Source: Cryptomeria japonica (lineage: Eukaryota > Streptophyta > Pinopsida > Cupressales > Cupressaceae). From it: a DNA stretch of 64,000 nt. The notes under the pieces are model-generated. The model saw only the letters and a program-made list of their open reading frames with translations, was not told the origin of the DNA and did not search any database. The position numbers were made by a program, and so were the translations under genes. Location: assembly GCF_030272615.1 (NCBI RefSeq), contig NC_081412.1:18703932-18767931 (forward strand), written 5' to 3'. Positions 1 through 10,817 of the stretch are shown here, piece by piece; position 1 is the first letter of the stretch, and every line of letters starts with the position of its first letter.

Positions 1-939
1 AGGGATAGATGCCACTGGAGATTCAATTTGCTTGCGAGGGGATGAGGCATTTCTAGACATAAGTGTATTATCTTGATCTTCCTCAAAGAACTCACTTGGT
101 AATTTCCTTAAGATCCTTGCAATAAGGCCACCTTTCTTTTGAGGTTTTGACATATTTGTATCTAGAATTTGAACTTGTTTGGAAAGGACTTGGTTCTGGT
201 CTGATGTCATGTTTTGATTTCGAACTAGATGTTGATCAAATTGGTTTGACATGTTTAAAATTTGGCTTGGTGCATGTTGCAAGTTTTGTTTTTGAATTTG
301 TGATTGTGGTTGTTGACATTGATATGTTGATTGAACTTGTTGATATTCCACCATTGGTTGAACTATTTGTGGACATTGTATAGTTGGTTGGACATATTGT
401 TGAAATTGGACCATTGGTTGTATATGTTGGACTATTGGTTGTGTCTGTTGGAAATGTTCGAACTGTTGAAAAATTGGTTGTGATGGTTGAAAATCTGATT
501 GATAGTAAACAACTTCTTGTTCTTGTTGTGATGGTTGAAAATTTGATTGATAGTAAACACCTTCGTGTTCTTGTTGTGAAGGCACATAATGTTGTTGTCT
601 CTTTTCTTGAAATTGTTTCATCATCTCTATTTGTGAGAGGAGATCTAGTATGTTTGACCATTCAATAAGAGATCTTACATCAATTGGCTCAATACTTAGA
701 TTTCGACCTAGAAATTTTTGAAACATTTTGGACATTAGTGATTTATTCTTCTGAATGTTTTTCAATTTTCGTTCCAAAATCTCCTTTTCTTGAGCTAGTT
801 TCTCTTCTAGTTTTTGTATTTGGACATTTACATCATCATGATAAGTTTGATCCAAGTTCTGAGACATGTAGAGATTGGATTGACATAATTGATTTCTCAA
901 TTGTGATGACATGGCTTCGTAAGAAGGTTGAGACCTCAT
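1..939 (-). CDS. Gln-rich gag-like protein of element RE1, N-terminal part, runs off the window
   Basis: Read on the minus strand from the ATG at 939, the frame stays open for all 313 codons to position 1, so the C-terminus lies outside the window. An in-frame TAG lies about 30 codons upstream and this is the first ATG after it. The N-terminal third has a charged, heptad-like stretch suggesting a coiled coil (KLEEKLAQEKEILERKL). The middle is rich in Gln, Tyr, Pro and Val, with a near-duplicated YYQSxFQPSQ block. No catalytic motif or zinc knuckle is visible. About 1.2 kb upstream lies a leader block shared with the leader of element C, which also precedes a gag frame, so I infer a Ty3/gypsy-type gag N-terminus. 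The C-terminal gag domain that would prove it is not in view. Confidence 0.6.
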   Translation of the reverse strand, partial: MRSQPSYEAMSSQLRNQLCQSNLYMSQNLDQTYHDDVNVQIQKLEEKLAQEKEILERKLKNIQKNKSLMSKMFQKFLGRNLSIEPIDVRSLIEWSNILDLLSQIEMMKQFQEKRQQHYVPSQQEHEGVYYQSNFQPSQQEQEVVYYQSDFQPSQPIFQQFEHFQQTQPIVQHIQPMVQFQQYVQPTIQCPQIVQPMVEYQQVQSTYQCQQPQSQIQKQNLQHAPSQILNMSNQFDQHLVRNQNMTSDQNQVLSKQVQILDTNMSKPQKKGGLIARILRKLPSEFFEEDQDNTLMSRNASSPRKQIESPVASIP

Positions 940-2099
940 TTCAACAAATATGTCACTATGCAATGCAACTAATGGGATTGACAAATGCAACCTAAAAGGG
1001 TGACAATGCAACTAAATGTTTTTGGACTTTTTGAATTTTTGGAATGACAACTAGATGTGACTAAATGCAATGAAAATGTGACCTTGCTTTGGACCTTTGA
1101 GTTTCTATGGTTTGATAATGTTATGCAACTAAGTGCAACCTATATAGATGAAAATGCAATCTATGGCAAGAATGCAACCTATGTTTTTGTTGTTTTCAAG
1201 ATTTGGACAAACTTTTTGGAATGCAAACCTAAAGACTCGACCTTGGGAAGTTGAAATGAAGCCAAGACCTTAAAGGACAAAGGACCAAATGACAATAGGA
1301 CAAATTGACAATGTCTCACCTTATGCTTGGATATTAAGCTAGGTTTGACAAAAATGATATTAATGAAAGGACAAATTTTGAGACTAGGTCAAGACTCCCT
1401 AACAACAACTTAGGGTATCATCCAAAGTTTTGATTTTTCAAGTTTGACAAACCAAATTTTTGAGACTAAATGTAGGAAGGCAATGATTATGACAATGACT
1501 TAGGATATGACATGAAAATGATCTAAGGATATGATAGGACAAGATGAAGCCAAGACAAGATGACAATACAATGACAAGGATACGTGAAGACCAATGACTT
1601 GGAATATGCATAATGCAACCTAGGCAAGACCTAATTTTAGCATGACAAGGATAATGCACAAATGTCACCTAAATGGAGATCTAGCTTGGATATGACAATG
1701 AAATGCAAACTTAGGGAAAATGATCTTGGACCTAAGTGCAAAATGAGGATGCTTGCAATGAAAAGGACTAAAATGAAGGGAGATGACAATATGCCTTAGG
1801 ATCTAAGTGGGACTATGCAAAACCTAGCCTAAAGTGACATGAATTTTGAAATAAGGATATTCAATGTTTTGACAAGCCATGTTCAAATGTTGGATGAATA
1901 CTTGGACAAATTTGGATTTTTGTTTGGATTTGTTTTGAATTGAAGGTTGTTGATATTGAAAACCCAAGTTGATTATGAGCACTTTTAAAAGTTTGTTTTT
2001 GATTTAACCTTTGACAATCACGGAAGACAAAATGTTTGTTTGACTTTGACTCAAGACAATCAAGCACATTTACAACAAATCCTATGGCTGGCAAGGGCA

Positions 2100-2440
2100 A
2101 CATCTGTTGAATCCTCTAACCATAAAATACAACACTTAGCCAGATAGCTAGATGCTTGGTAGCACTGGCTCCCCCTTACAGTGCACTCACTTCTCGAGCA
2201 TACCAAGCTTCGAGTTCAAGGGGCATCACTTCCCAAGAACTTGCTATCTCTAACTAAGGAGTACATGAGAGGTGTCTTCGGCATGCACGTATCACAATGC
2301 CTGAGCCAACAGATAGAAGGATTTTGGCCTCTAAAAATAAGAGATTCTAGTAAAGGCATCCATTCGGGTGGGTATTGATCTGGCAAATAAATCATCGCAA
2401 GACCATTCCAGAACCCATTGTCTACAACTTTCATTGCATC
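2100..2440 (-). other. Leader block conserved between elements RE1 and C
   Basis: Read on the minus strand, this stretch aligns by eye with the plus strand of 22490-22834 in element C. Shared words include gagccagtg, caagcatcta, agaaggattt and taagggcatccg-like text, in the same order and with similar spacing. In both elements it lies between the primer-binding site and gag on the sense strand. That argues for a related leader RNA and supports the minus orientation of RE1. Function is unknown; a packaging or translation-control structure is possible but not shown. Confidence 0.55.
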
Positions 2441-2725
2441 TATAGTTATTTAGAGTGGTTCAGAAGAGCTTGGCTTTAGCTCGTCACCACTTTGGGTCAT
2501 TCCCTCTCACCAATGCCTGTGCAAAGTGTCAAGCAAATCGGGAGGCAGGCCCAATTCTAAGGGTTAAAACATGCAATTAAATTAAAAACAAACAAAACAT
2601 GCATGATGTTCATTAACCTTTAAGAAATTAAATGTGCAACTACTTTAAAAATTGCAAACAAGATGTTTTAGTGAAAGTCTTTGACCGCATCCTGCATAAG
2701 ATTTCTTAGTAGTTGTTTTTTTTTA

Positions 2726-2750
2726 GTCTTTGTCACACATAACGCCAAGA
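2726..2750 (-). promoter_or_regulatory. Candidate primer-binding site of RE1
   Basis: On the minus strand the LTR ends in CA at 2751 and is followed by TCTTGGCGTTATGTG. The TTGGCG start just inside the LTR is where plant Ty3/gypsy primer sites lie. I cannot name the tRNA. Confidence 0.3.
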
Positions 2751-2873
2751 TGTTGCACAGAGAATTAGTACCAAAGAAAAACCAGAATGTAAGAAACATA
2801 ATGAAATAAACTAATTTGAAAGTAAAAGCAACTGATTTTACCTCTGTTTCTGGCCTTACACAGGTGCAGATTG

Positions 2874-2972
2874 TCTCAACACGGGCCTAGAATGCATCAA
2901 CACAGGCACAAATCCCATCAACACAGGCGCAAATCTCATCAACATAGGCACATAATGCCTCAACACAGGTGT
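2874..2972. repeat. Short tandem repeat of 21-22 bp in the RE1 LTR
   Basis: Four to five diverged copies of a unit like catcaacacaggcacaaatc follow one another. They are near the inner end of the LTR. Confidence 0.6.
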
Positions 2973-4077
2973 AGGAGTGTCCAGAAAGCTCTGAGTTACC
3001 CTGTTTCTTGAGTTTTTCACTTGCAAATTAGCTCAAAATCACTCAAAACTTGGTTAGGGGGTTAGTTCATGTCGAGTTCACTAGAAAATGTAGATAGGAA
3101 ATTTGGAAATCATCAAAGCAAATAGATATTAGCTAACCACAAAACCAAATTGCAATGAAATAAAATCCTATTACAATCAATAGAAGAATTGAAAATAAGA
3201 CATTCCAAATAAATGAAAAATCATCACCACTGTCTCTTTCAATTGACCTCCATTGTCCTTCTTTCTCCTTCAAATTATTTTGTTTGTGGATCTCACCTAC
3301 AAGTACAAAATGCAAGTATGAAAGCAAGCAAGATTGACAAGATGAAAATGGCATCATAAGGATAGTAGAAGTGTGGTTGATCTTTTCAATTGAAGAAAAT
3401 CTTCCAATTTATAGACAAATTGGAGAGAGGACAAGATTAGCATGAAGAGATTTGAAAGGAAATTTCAAATCAAGATTGACAAATATGACAAATTATGACA
3501 AAATTGACATGCAAGATTAATTGATTGACAAAAATTATGACAAATTATGACAAGATTAAAATGCCATTCCCATGAAAAAAGGGAAGAGAGAAAATAGCCT
3601 CCATGATTGCAACAAATGGAAGCATAAACATAGGAGAGAATTAGGGGAAAAATTAGAAAAATTGAAGAAAATAGGAGAAATAGAAATTAGGAATTAGGAG
3701 AAATTAGTAAATTGGAAAATTGAGGAAAAAGATGAAATAGAAATTAGGTGAATTAATTAATAGGTTTTCATCCATTAATTAATTCATGAAAGAGACCTAG
3801 GACTAAATAAATAGATTTATTTAACCCACCAAGAAGAAGAAAAGGATTAAATGAACAAATCATAAAACCCTAGAAATAAGAGGACAAGGAATTAGGTCAA
3901 GACAACAAGAAATTAATGTAGGTTCCATCATGATTCTGATTGACAAAGGACCAATGTTGATAAATGATTGAGACTGGTTGACAAAAATCAATGACAAATT
4001 GACCAAGATTGACAAAGAGATCAAATTGATAGGCACCAATTGATGAGGAACAATGACTAATTGATCCAAATTGACAT

Positions 4078-4280
4078 GATTGAAAAGGACAAGGATCGAT
4101 GACGAATCAATCACAAAATGACAAGATTGACAAGGACAAGGATAGATGACGAATTGATCGCAAAATGACAAGATTGACAAGGACAAGGATCGATGACGAA
4201 TCGATTGCAAAATGACGAGATTGACAAGGACAAGGATCGATGATGAATCGATCACAAAATGACGAGATTGACAAGAGGAC
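4078..4280. repeat. 47-bp tandem repeat in the RE1 LTR
   Basis: Four near-identical units of 47 bp, each starting gattgacaaggacaagg and ending caaaatgaca or caaaatgacg, plus a partial fifth. The long minus-strand open frame across this region is a product of the repeat and is not called as a gene. Confidence 0.75.
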
Positions 4281-4581
4281 AAAACCCTAATTCTATCATT
4301 GATTAGGATTGATGATGTCCAAAATGTTGATAAATGAGCACGCACCATGATGTGATAGGATAAGATCGACCAAAATCATGACTGAAGATTGCTATCAACA
4401 AGACTTATTCGAGAGCGATAAAAATGAGGAATATAGAAGAAGGACCCGATGCTTGCAAATGATAAAGACCAAGTGCGCAACATAGAAGAAATGTTAATGT
4501 GACGCAAGAACCCTAAAATAAGGCAATGCGCAAATGTTAAAGTATGACTCCGCAAGCGTTGACCATTTTTAGACGTCTACA

Positions 4582-6954
4582 GTTGTTATCAAGGTAATCT
4601 TGAAATGAGCTTCGAATTAAGGTTGCTTATAATTATAGACAATGTTGATGATCACAAGTAGTTAGATTCCCTAACACATAGATGACCTCAATCCCAATAG
4701 TCTAGTGATAGTCACAACCATTTGATGAGAAGCTTCTTCTACAGTCGTAGTTAGAGTTTGTTACAAGATGAAAGAAATGAATCCAGAGCATAGCAGGCTA
4801 CTTCATTGACGATCTTGTAAAAGGGGATTTGATAATTTGGTAGACAAATTTGTCGATTTGTGTAGAGGTTTACCTCTTTCTCTTCAAGTGATGACCGCAC
4901 ATGTTTATGGCATTAACAAGGATCATTGGAAATTACAATTAAACCTTTTTAAGACAAGACTACAAATAGGCATAAACGATACGCTTAAAATAAGCTATGA
5001 TGTTCTGGAAGAGGATGAAAAATAGATCTTTATGGACATAGCATGCTTTTTCATATGGGAATGTGTGAGCAGGGGCATAAGTATATGGAAGGTTTCAGGG
5101 TGGAGAGTCGAACGTGCACTTTAGACCCTCAAGGACAGATGCCTTGTTGAAATAACAATACTTTATGTTGGATCACCGAATTTCCTTGATAATATAGACA
5201 AACATGAGCCATCATTTACTTTCAAAATGCATGATCATCTCCATGACTTGGGGAGAGAAATGGCAGATACTGAAATGAACTGTCCTCCTTGGTTGTACCA
5301 TTGTAAAGATCTTGTATCTGTTTTTTGCTGCCTTAATTTCATACCAGTCCTACTTGGAAATGGTGACTTGGGGAGAGAAATGGCGGGTACTGAAATCAAC
5401 CATCCTTGCCAGCTATGGCATCCTAAAGATTTTGTAAGTGCTCTTTGCTGCCTTAAATTCATGGTCCAACATATAATCGGTTTGTTTTCTATAAGCTGTT
5501 TAAAAATTAACGCGTAACTTAGATGAACATTTTCTAACTCTAGAGAAATTTAAATTTAGATTGGAACAAGTGAAACCAAGGGACCCCAAGACTTCCTCAA
5601 GTGGTGCTAAGGAAAGAGTTTCAGATATTATGATGGTATTGAGGAGTCAAGGATGTCAACTAATTTATGATGGCCTGAACTCAAGGAAAGTAATATTTCT
5701 ACGACATTTTTTCTAGAGAGTTCAACGACATCAACTGATTTATGATGGCTTAAACTTGAAGACAAGATTCCTGAATGGATTCCCTTACAAAATTTGCACA
5801 CTTTAGAAGTTGAAGTAAAGCCACCTTGGAAGTTGTGGCAAATAGATCACCAGGTATATGCTTTTCCTTGATCAAAAATTAAAATTTTTGGTAGAGTCAC
5901 CAAATAGTTTGTTCTTGTATGATTTCTAATATTGAAAAATAGATGGTTTGAAACAAAGTGATTACAGAATCTAGGTTCAACATAAGCAGAAAGAACTACA
6001 TTTCTTTTTTCAGCATCTTCATGATCACTCGAGTCAAGATATGTGTGTGAGAGACTTAAATGAACATGTGAGTTTGTTTGGAATGTTAGAACAACAGGAA
6101 ATTTTGCACTTACAATTTCAAAACTTTGTCGTAGAATGGAATTGCTTGCTAAAGATGGTGAGAGAACTCACCATTCTGAAAGTTTTAGAGTTGCTAACCT
6201 TAGAGCTAGAAGGGTAATTTTCTCTAGGCAACAGTGGAGAGACAATTGATGATCGGTTTTGTATGGGAAGCCTTGAAGCCATAACTTTGCTTCGTGCACT
6301 CAAAACAAGGAAGGTCTCAATTAGTAGACAGTTCTATCCCACCCTTAAATCTCTTAATCTTTATTCCATGGAAGATGTAATTGAAGTGGATTTAAAAGGG
6401 GTAACCACACTGGAATGTCTGGTGTTGTTCAGATGTAAAGAGTTCAGAAATATATTATTGGGCAATGATCTACTACAACTTGAAATATTTCGCATGAAAT
6501 CATGCCCGACTATGACAGAGTTGCCAGTTGTCTCAAGAGGATCTATATTAGCCATTGTCGGAAGTTGTAGGACATATCTTCTATTCAAAGTTTGGAGGAA
6601 TTGAAGAGGATATACATTGCGTATTGTCCAGAGCTGAAGAATATAAAAGTTATTGAGCAAGTGAAGGGATTGAAGAGAATATGGATTAACAAATGTAGAG
6701 AGTTGCAGGGTGCATTTTATTTTAAAGAATTGAAGGTATTGAAGAGTTTCTTCATTGGGTATTGCCCAAGGCTGTAGAATATTCAAGGCATTGAATTTTT
6801 GAAATGCCTTGAGAGCATTGTCATTAATGCATGTCCACAGCTGCAGCAGGCGCCGGGTATTGAAAAATTGAAAGGACTTAAGGAGATGATTATTGCAGAT
6901 ACTTCCATAATAAGTTCCATTGAAATGTTGCAGCCACAGGTATTGAAGGCAAAT
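4582..6954 (+). pseudogene. TIR-NBS-LRR disease-resistance gene remnant (NB-ARC and LRR parts)
   Basis: The product would be an intracellular immune receptor. Starting at the RE1 LTR end, frame-shifted segments spell NB-ARC pieces: a kinase-2-like IIDNVDDHKQL near 4630, LVDKFVDLCRGLPLSLQVM at 4837 (the GLPL motif), then ISYDVLEEDEK, IFMDIACFF and MHDHLHDLGREMA at 5227 (the MHD motif). LRR-like text follows at about 5770-5855 and 6263-6954, with leucine periodicity and phrases such as LKNIKVIEQVKGLKRIWI and CPQLQQAPGIEKLKGLKEM. Splice-donor-like GT sites follow several blocks, for instance gtaagt near 5432. No P-loop or TIR domain is present; the 5' half is cut off at the LTR boundary. Several stops and frameshifts make it a pseudogene. 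Confidence 0.75.
5245..5466 (+). repeat. 120-bp tandem duplication in the TNL remnant at the MHD exon end
   Basis: Two copies about 120 bp apart both start gacttggggagagaaatgg, encode a DLGREMA-type segment and continue through gctgcctta. The second copy carries the better splice donor (gtaagt). The copies have diverged at many positions, so the duplication is not recent. Confidence 0.7.
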
Positions 6955-7167
6955 ATGTGTGTTTCTCATTAGTTTGTCCATTATTTCCTTTTTATTTAGT
7001 TGCCTTTTTGTGATTTTTTAGATTTTTGGAACGGTTGAATACGAAAAAAGTATTTCTGAAGGCTCTATTTTCGATTTTCCATATATACCATTGAAAATAA
7101 TTTAGAGATAATGCAGTGGTTTTAGGAATCACCATTGGATATTACAATTATAATGGGGAGATAGGCC

Positions 7168-7842
7168 ATGTCAAATAAAATCGCAAAAGAAAATGACTTC
7201 AAATTGGCATCTTTCATGTCGGATTTTTTTGCAGATAAAATTGGTATAGTGGATGGTTTCTGTGAAATAGATTTTAGTAGAGATTATCTATATGGTTGGA
7301 AAGAAGTAGAGGAACAAGTAAAGGAGAAGATCCAATCGCTTCAAAATACCCAACATTTGCTCAGTATATTCATCTTTTGCGCTATGGTTGATGCATATCT
7401 TGTCATAGCGACAAGCTTTTGTGATGGGAGCAGGAGTTTTTATGGTACATATTTTCATGAGCCACAACCTGACTATTATCATGGCTATCTTGGTGGTAGA
7501 TGGAGGAAGATGTATGCGTGTGTGGTTAATGAAGAAAGATTGTCAAACTATGACTCGTGGATGCCATCAAGCCATATGTGGTCTGGTTGTTCTGTGAACG
7601 AGGCCATCATGGGAGTGAATGAAGGCGAGGAATTGAAAACCTTCCACCTATTGCAAAGCTTATTTGTTCAACCATGCGTTGGCAATACTAAATATCACCA
7701 ATACCATGAAGAAAATGTTGAGTGGTGTGAATATGATGATGAATATCATCCGTTGCGCGAAAGAAGAATTCCCCATCATGAAAAAGAAAGACTTTATAGT
7801 GCCATAGTTGATAATGAATATGATGAAGAAGGTGAGATCTAG
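7168..7842 (+). CDS. Probable C-terminal region of the TNL gene
   Basis: An open frame of 224 codons lies about 200 bp downstream of the last LRR block, on the same strand. It contains GRWRKMYACVVNEERL, YDSWMPSS and NEGEELKTFHLLQSLF, which match my recollection of the post-LRR C-terminal domain of gymnosperm TNL proteins. The end is very acidic (EYDDEYHPL, NEYDEEGEI). The ATG at 7168 may not be a real start; the segment is more likely a last exon whose 5' end lies upstream. It is the least damaged part of the locus. A lineage-specific protein unrelated to the TNL cannot be excluded. Confidence 0.5.
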   Translation: MSNKIAKENDFKLASFMSDFFADKIGIVDGFCEIDFSRDYLYGWKEVEEQVKEKIQSLQNTQHLLSIFIFCAMVDAYLVIATSFCDGSRSFYGTYFHEPQPDYYHGYLGGRWRKMYACVVNEERLSNYDSWMPSSHMWSGCSVNEAIMGVNEGEELKTFHLLQSLFVQPCVGNTKYHQYHEENVEWCEYDDEYHPLRERRIPHHEKERLYSAIVDNEYDEEGEI

Positions 7843-8514
7843 TGTGAAAGAGAAGTTGATTGGTTTGACCATGATGATATAAAAAATAGTGTGGAAAAGT
7901 GAAGTAAATTTTTTAAAATGGTTGTAATAGAAAGTTCTTCCATATTGAACGAAAAAGTACAGCCTTGTAGAGTTTAGATAGGGGAAGAGCACCAATTACC
8001 GTTCATGTTCTAATTATCATGCACTCTAGTCTCCATCTCCAGGGACACCTGACCCTTAAAAAACCTTAATATTCTAGACAACAATTAAATTAGGATAAAA
8101 GAACCAAAACAAAGTTTACATTTACACCAATACATATTCACAATTTGATGTGTATTTGTCCACTAAAAGTAAACAACTATTAGTACAAGTCAAGATATAT
8201 AATACATGTCAAGTTGCATAAAATTACAATCTTTTACATTTAAAAAAAACCATAAATGTTTCCAATTACCACCATATGCAAGTGGCTCAAAGCTTCAAAT
8301 ATTGGTATGTGCACCAAGTTGTGGTACCGAAAAGGGGTCTTAAGATGCCACTTTTTTTTTTTTTTCTGAAATCAGTAAACTCTGAACATCAACGACAAAT
8401 TGAACATAGTTACACTTCAAATTTGAAGATGCAATAAGAACAAGAGTCAGAGTGCTTCAAGTCTACTTTCTATACTACTATTTTTATTTAAATGGTGGAG
8501 ATTAAGGGCTTCAA

Positions 8515-8585
8515 AAAGGGGGGCCACAAAAAGTGGTTATGTTTTTATGCAAAAAACATAACATAGCATTTTTTGTGGCCCCCCT
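8515..8585. repeat. Hairpin with G6/C6 ends
   Basis: The left arm ggggggccacaaaaa pairs with the right arm ttttttgtggcccccc, and inner arms around gttatgttttt and aaaaacataac pair across a short loop. Confidence 0.65.
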
Positions 8586-9112
8586 AAAATGTTAACTTTT
8601 TTTTTGAATTTTAAAAATTGCTTCAGTGAGAGATTAGCTAACACCTTGTATTTAATGCCAGATTTTTTGACTAATTTTTTAATGAGTATATGATTTTTTA
8701 CTAATTTTTGAAGTGGCCTGAAAAATAGAAATTTGAGCGCACTCCCCCCTAAAATCATTGAAAACTAATCCAAAATCAATTATTTTTTTTCAAAAATTGT
8801 GTATAATAGAGTCTAGTTTCTAAAAATGTAATTTTCTTCAAAATCCAATGAATATGTGAAAAACTATACCCAAAATAGTGCATGTTGGTTTTTGACCAAA
8901 AACAAACACACTAACAAAAGAAATTATTGATGAAAGCCTTAATGAAATCAAAATGTGAAAATAATTACATGCTTGGATAGCTAAGAGAGAGATTAAGGTC
9001 TCTAAGGTGTTTTTTTTTAGTTTTATTGTAACACGTGCAAACCTGATGGAGAGCACGAGCAAAAATATGTGAATTTTTCTAATCTTTTGTTAAAAACACG
9101 TCTCAGGCCTGA

Positions 9113-9310
9113 AATGGTTGTCCAACCCTTTGGGTTGGATGCCCAAGTACAATCCAACCCAAAGGGTTGGTGGTTTCCAATGCAAACCTTTTGGCAAGTG
9201 CCAAATATGGCGCTCACCAAATGAAAAAAAATGACTTTTCCCATTTGGCGCACGCCAAATGAGAATTATCAACTTTTTCATTTGGTGAGCACTAAATTTG
9301 ATGCGCACCA
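9113..9310. repeat. Cluster of inverted repeats
   Basis: It contains the near-perfect palindrome ccaaccctttgggttgg, repeated once more about 30 bp away. Beyond it, gctcaccaaatgaaaaa pairs with ttttcatttggtgagc. The word caaatg with gcgc neighbours recurs in both orientations. Confidence 0.6.
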
Positions 9311-9389
9311 AATGTCTTGCATTTTCCAATTTGAAGGTTTTGTGATGGAGATTTTTCAACTTGGGTATAAGTTATACCATCTTGAGAGG

Positions 9390-9459
9390 AGAATATATAC
9401 ATGAAATATAAAATTTAAGTATAAGTCATACTTTAAGTTATATTTCATGTATATATTGG
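9390..9459. repeat. AT-rich inverted repeat
   Basis: The arms atatatacatgaaatataa and ttatatttcatgtatatat are separated by about 28 bp, which themselves pair partly (aagtataagtcatactt). This could be a small foldback element or a chance AT-rich hairpin. Confidence 0.6.
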
Positions 9460-9590
9460 CAGGATGTTTGAGATTGGTTTCAACTCTATAGGAGTTATAA
9501 TGTTGATTCTAGTTTTTAGAGGATCATATTGAATTTCAAACTTAGTCAAATCCCAGGAATCAACATGGTCCTAATAGCATTCTTTAGATC

Positions 9591-10812
9591 CATATCTCAC
9601 TGTCTTTGTCTTCCCTAAAATCTACACCTATCTCTCTCCCTCTCTTGTCTCTCTCACTTCTTTCTCCCCTCTCTAGGGATATCCCACCCTCTTTACCTTT
9701 CATCCCTTCCTTGTACCCTAATTTATATCCTTGAATCCCTCCCTCTCTCTGCTATCTCACTCTCTTATTATTTCTCTCCCATCCCACTTGTTTCTCTTGT
9801 TCACTACCGATCCCTTCTATCCTCTCTCTCCCCATATATAGGGCTCTCCTTCCCTTCCTATTCACCTCACTACCTCTCCCTCCCTATATTATTACCCACC
9901 TCTCTCTCCCCCTCTAGGTTTCTCACTTATCTAATTGTCCGCCCTCTAGTTCTCTCCATCCCTCTCCACCTTTCTCTCCCTTTCCCTTGCCCCTATATAT
10001 TTATGAACACTCTCCAAACCTAGATCCATCTCCTCATTCTCTAGGTCTCTCGCTCCCTCCATTTATACCTCTCCATCCATACCCTCTTACTCATCTCTTT
10101 GTTCTTCTATCTCTTCTCTTCTCTCTCTCCCTTCCCTCTCTATATGTCTCCCTTCCTTTCTTCCCCTCTCCATTTATATCTCCTTTCTCCACTCTCTCAT
10201 TATCTCTCTTCCTCTCTTATTCTCTATCTTCATTGTCTAGTTTATTAACTCTCCAACCCGCCCTCTCTCCCCTCTCTAGGTTTCTCCCTCCCTTGCTCTC
10301 CACCCATCTACCTTTTCATATAGGTCTCATTACCCACCTCTTTTTATCCCCCTCTATCTATCTCACTCCTCTCTCATAATCTAGGTATCTCACCTATCTA
10401 TATGTCCCCTCTATAGTTCTCTCTCTCCCTCCTTAATCATATCCCTTTATGAACTCCCTCCTCTTCTCTTCCTCCTCTAGCCTCTTTATCTCCTCCTTCC
10501 ATAGGTCTCTCACTTCATGTGTACCTCTCCATCTATCCAGTCTTACTCCTCTCTTTTTTCTTCTATCTCTTATCTTATCCCTCCCTCCCCTCTCTAAGCA
10601 TCTCTCTTCATTTCTTCCCCTATCCCTCTCTATCTCCCCATCCATACATACCCCCATATATATCTCACTCCCCCACTTTTTTATTCTTTCTTCCTCTTGT
10701 ATTCTCTCTCTACATTCTATGTCATCAAATTTCGCTCTCCCCTCTCTAGGTTTCTTACTTCCTTCTTCTCTAGTTATCTACCTCTACATCAAGTCTCATT
10801 ACTCACCTCTCT
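9591..10812. repeat. Pyrimidine-rich tract with a long-period repeat
   Basis: The plus strand is almost entirely C and T, with recurring ctctccc and ctctaggt words. A segment near 10028-10345 recurs, diverged, near 10487-10805, a period of roughly 460-470 bp; both copies run through phrases such as acctctccat and ttcttctatctctt. Open frames here are rich in Ser, Leu and Pro only because of composition. A short CT-rich remnant on the far side of element A (53575-53640) suggests A inserted within or at the edge of this tract. Confidence 0.65.
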
Positions 10813-10817
10813 CTCAC

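Larger units (their letters stand above)
940..2750 (-). other. 5' leader of element RE1, no gene seen
   Basis: This is the interval between the RE1 LTR and its gag-like frame. From about 960 to 1860 it is degenerate and repetitive, with scattered short words such as atgcaacct and gacaatg, and no sustained reading frame. From about 2100 to 2440 it holds a conserved block, listed separately. The rest, next to the LTR, shows nothing I recognise. Confidence 0.45.
2751..4581 (-). repeat. 5' LTR of element RE1
   Basis: On the minus strand this begins TGTAGACGTCTAAAAATGG at 4581 and ends in CA at 2751, about 1.83 kb. The TGTAGAC start resembles the LTR start of element C (TGTAGACACCC). The outer end abuts the truncated NB-ARC coding sequence directly, as expected for an insertion boundary. 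The second LTR lies beyond the left edge, so neither the LTR pair nor the target duplication can be checked. The inner boundary is less certain than the outer one. It contains two tandem repeats, listed separately. Confidence 0.5.
7843..9590. other. Gene-free flank with several inverted repeats
   Basis: No convincing coding frame. The region is AT-rich and holds hairpin-forming stretches at about 8515-8585, 9113-9310 and 9390-9459, listed below. Nothing else is recognised. Confidence 0.5.

Noticed and set aside
236-661. 141-codon Thr/Ser-rich minus-strand frame
   Set aside because: It lies in another frame of the longer 939-1 minus-strand gene, whose codon pattern and coiled coil make more sense.
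3860-4348. 162-codon Ser/Leu/Ile-rich minus-strand frame
   Set aside because: It is a translation of the 47-bp tandem repeat in the RE1 LTR.
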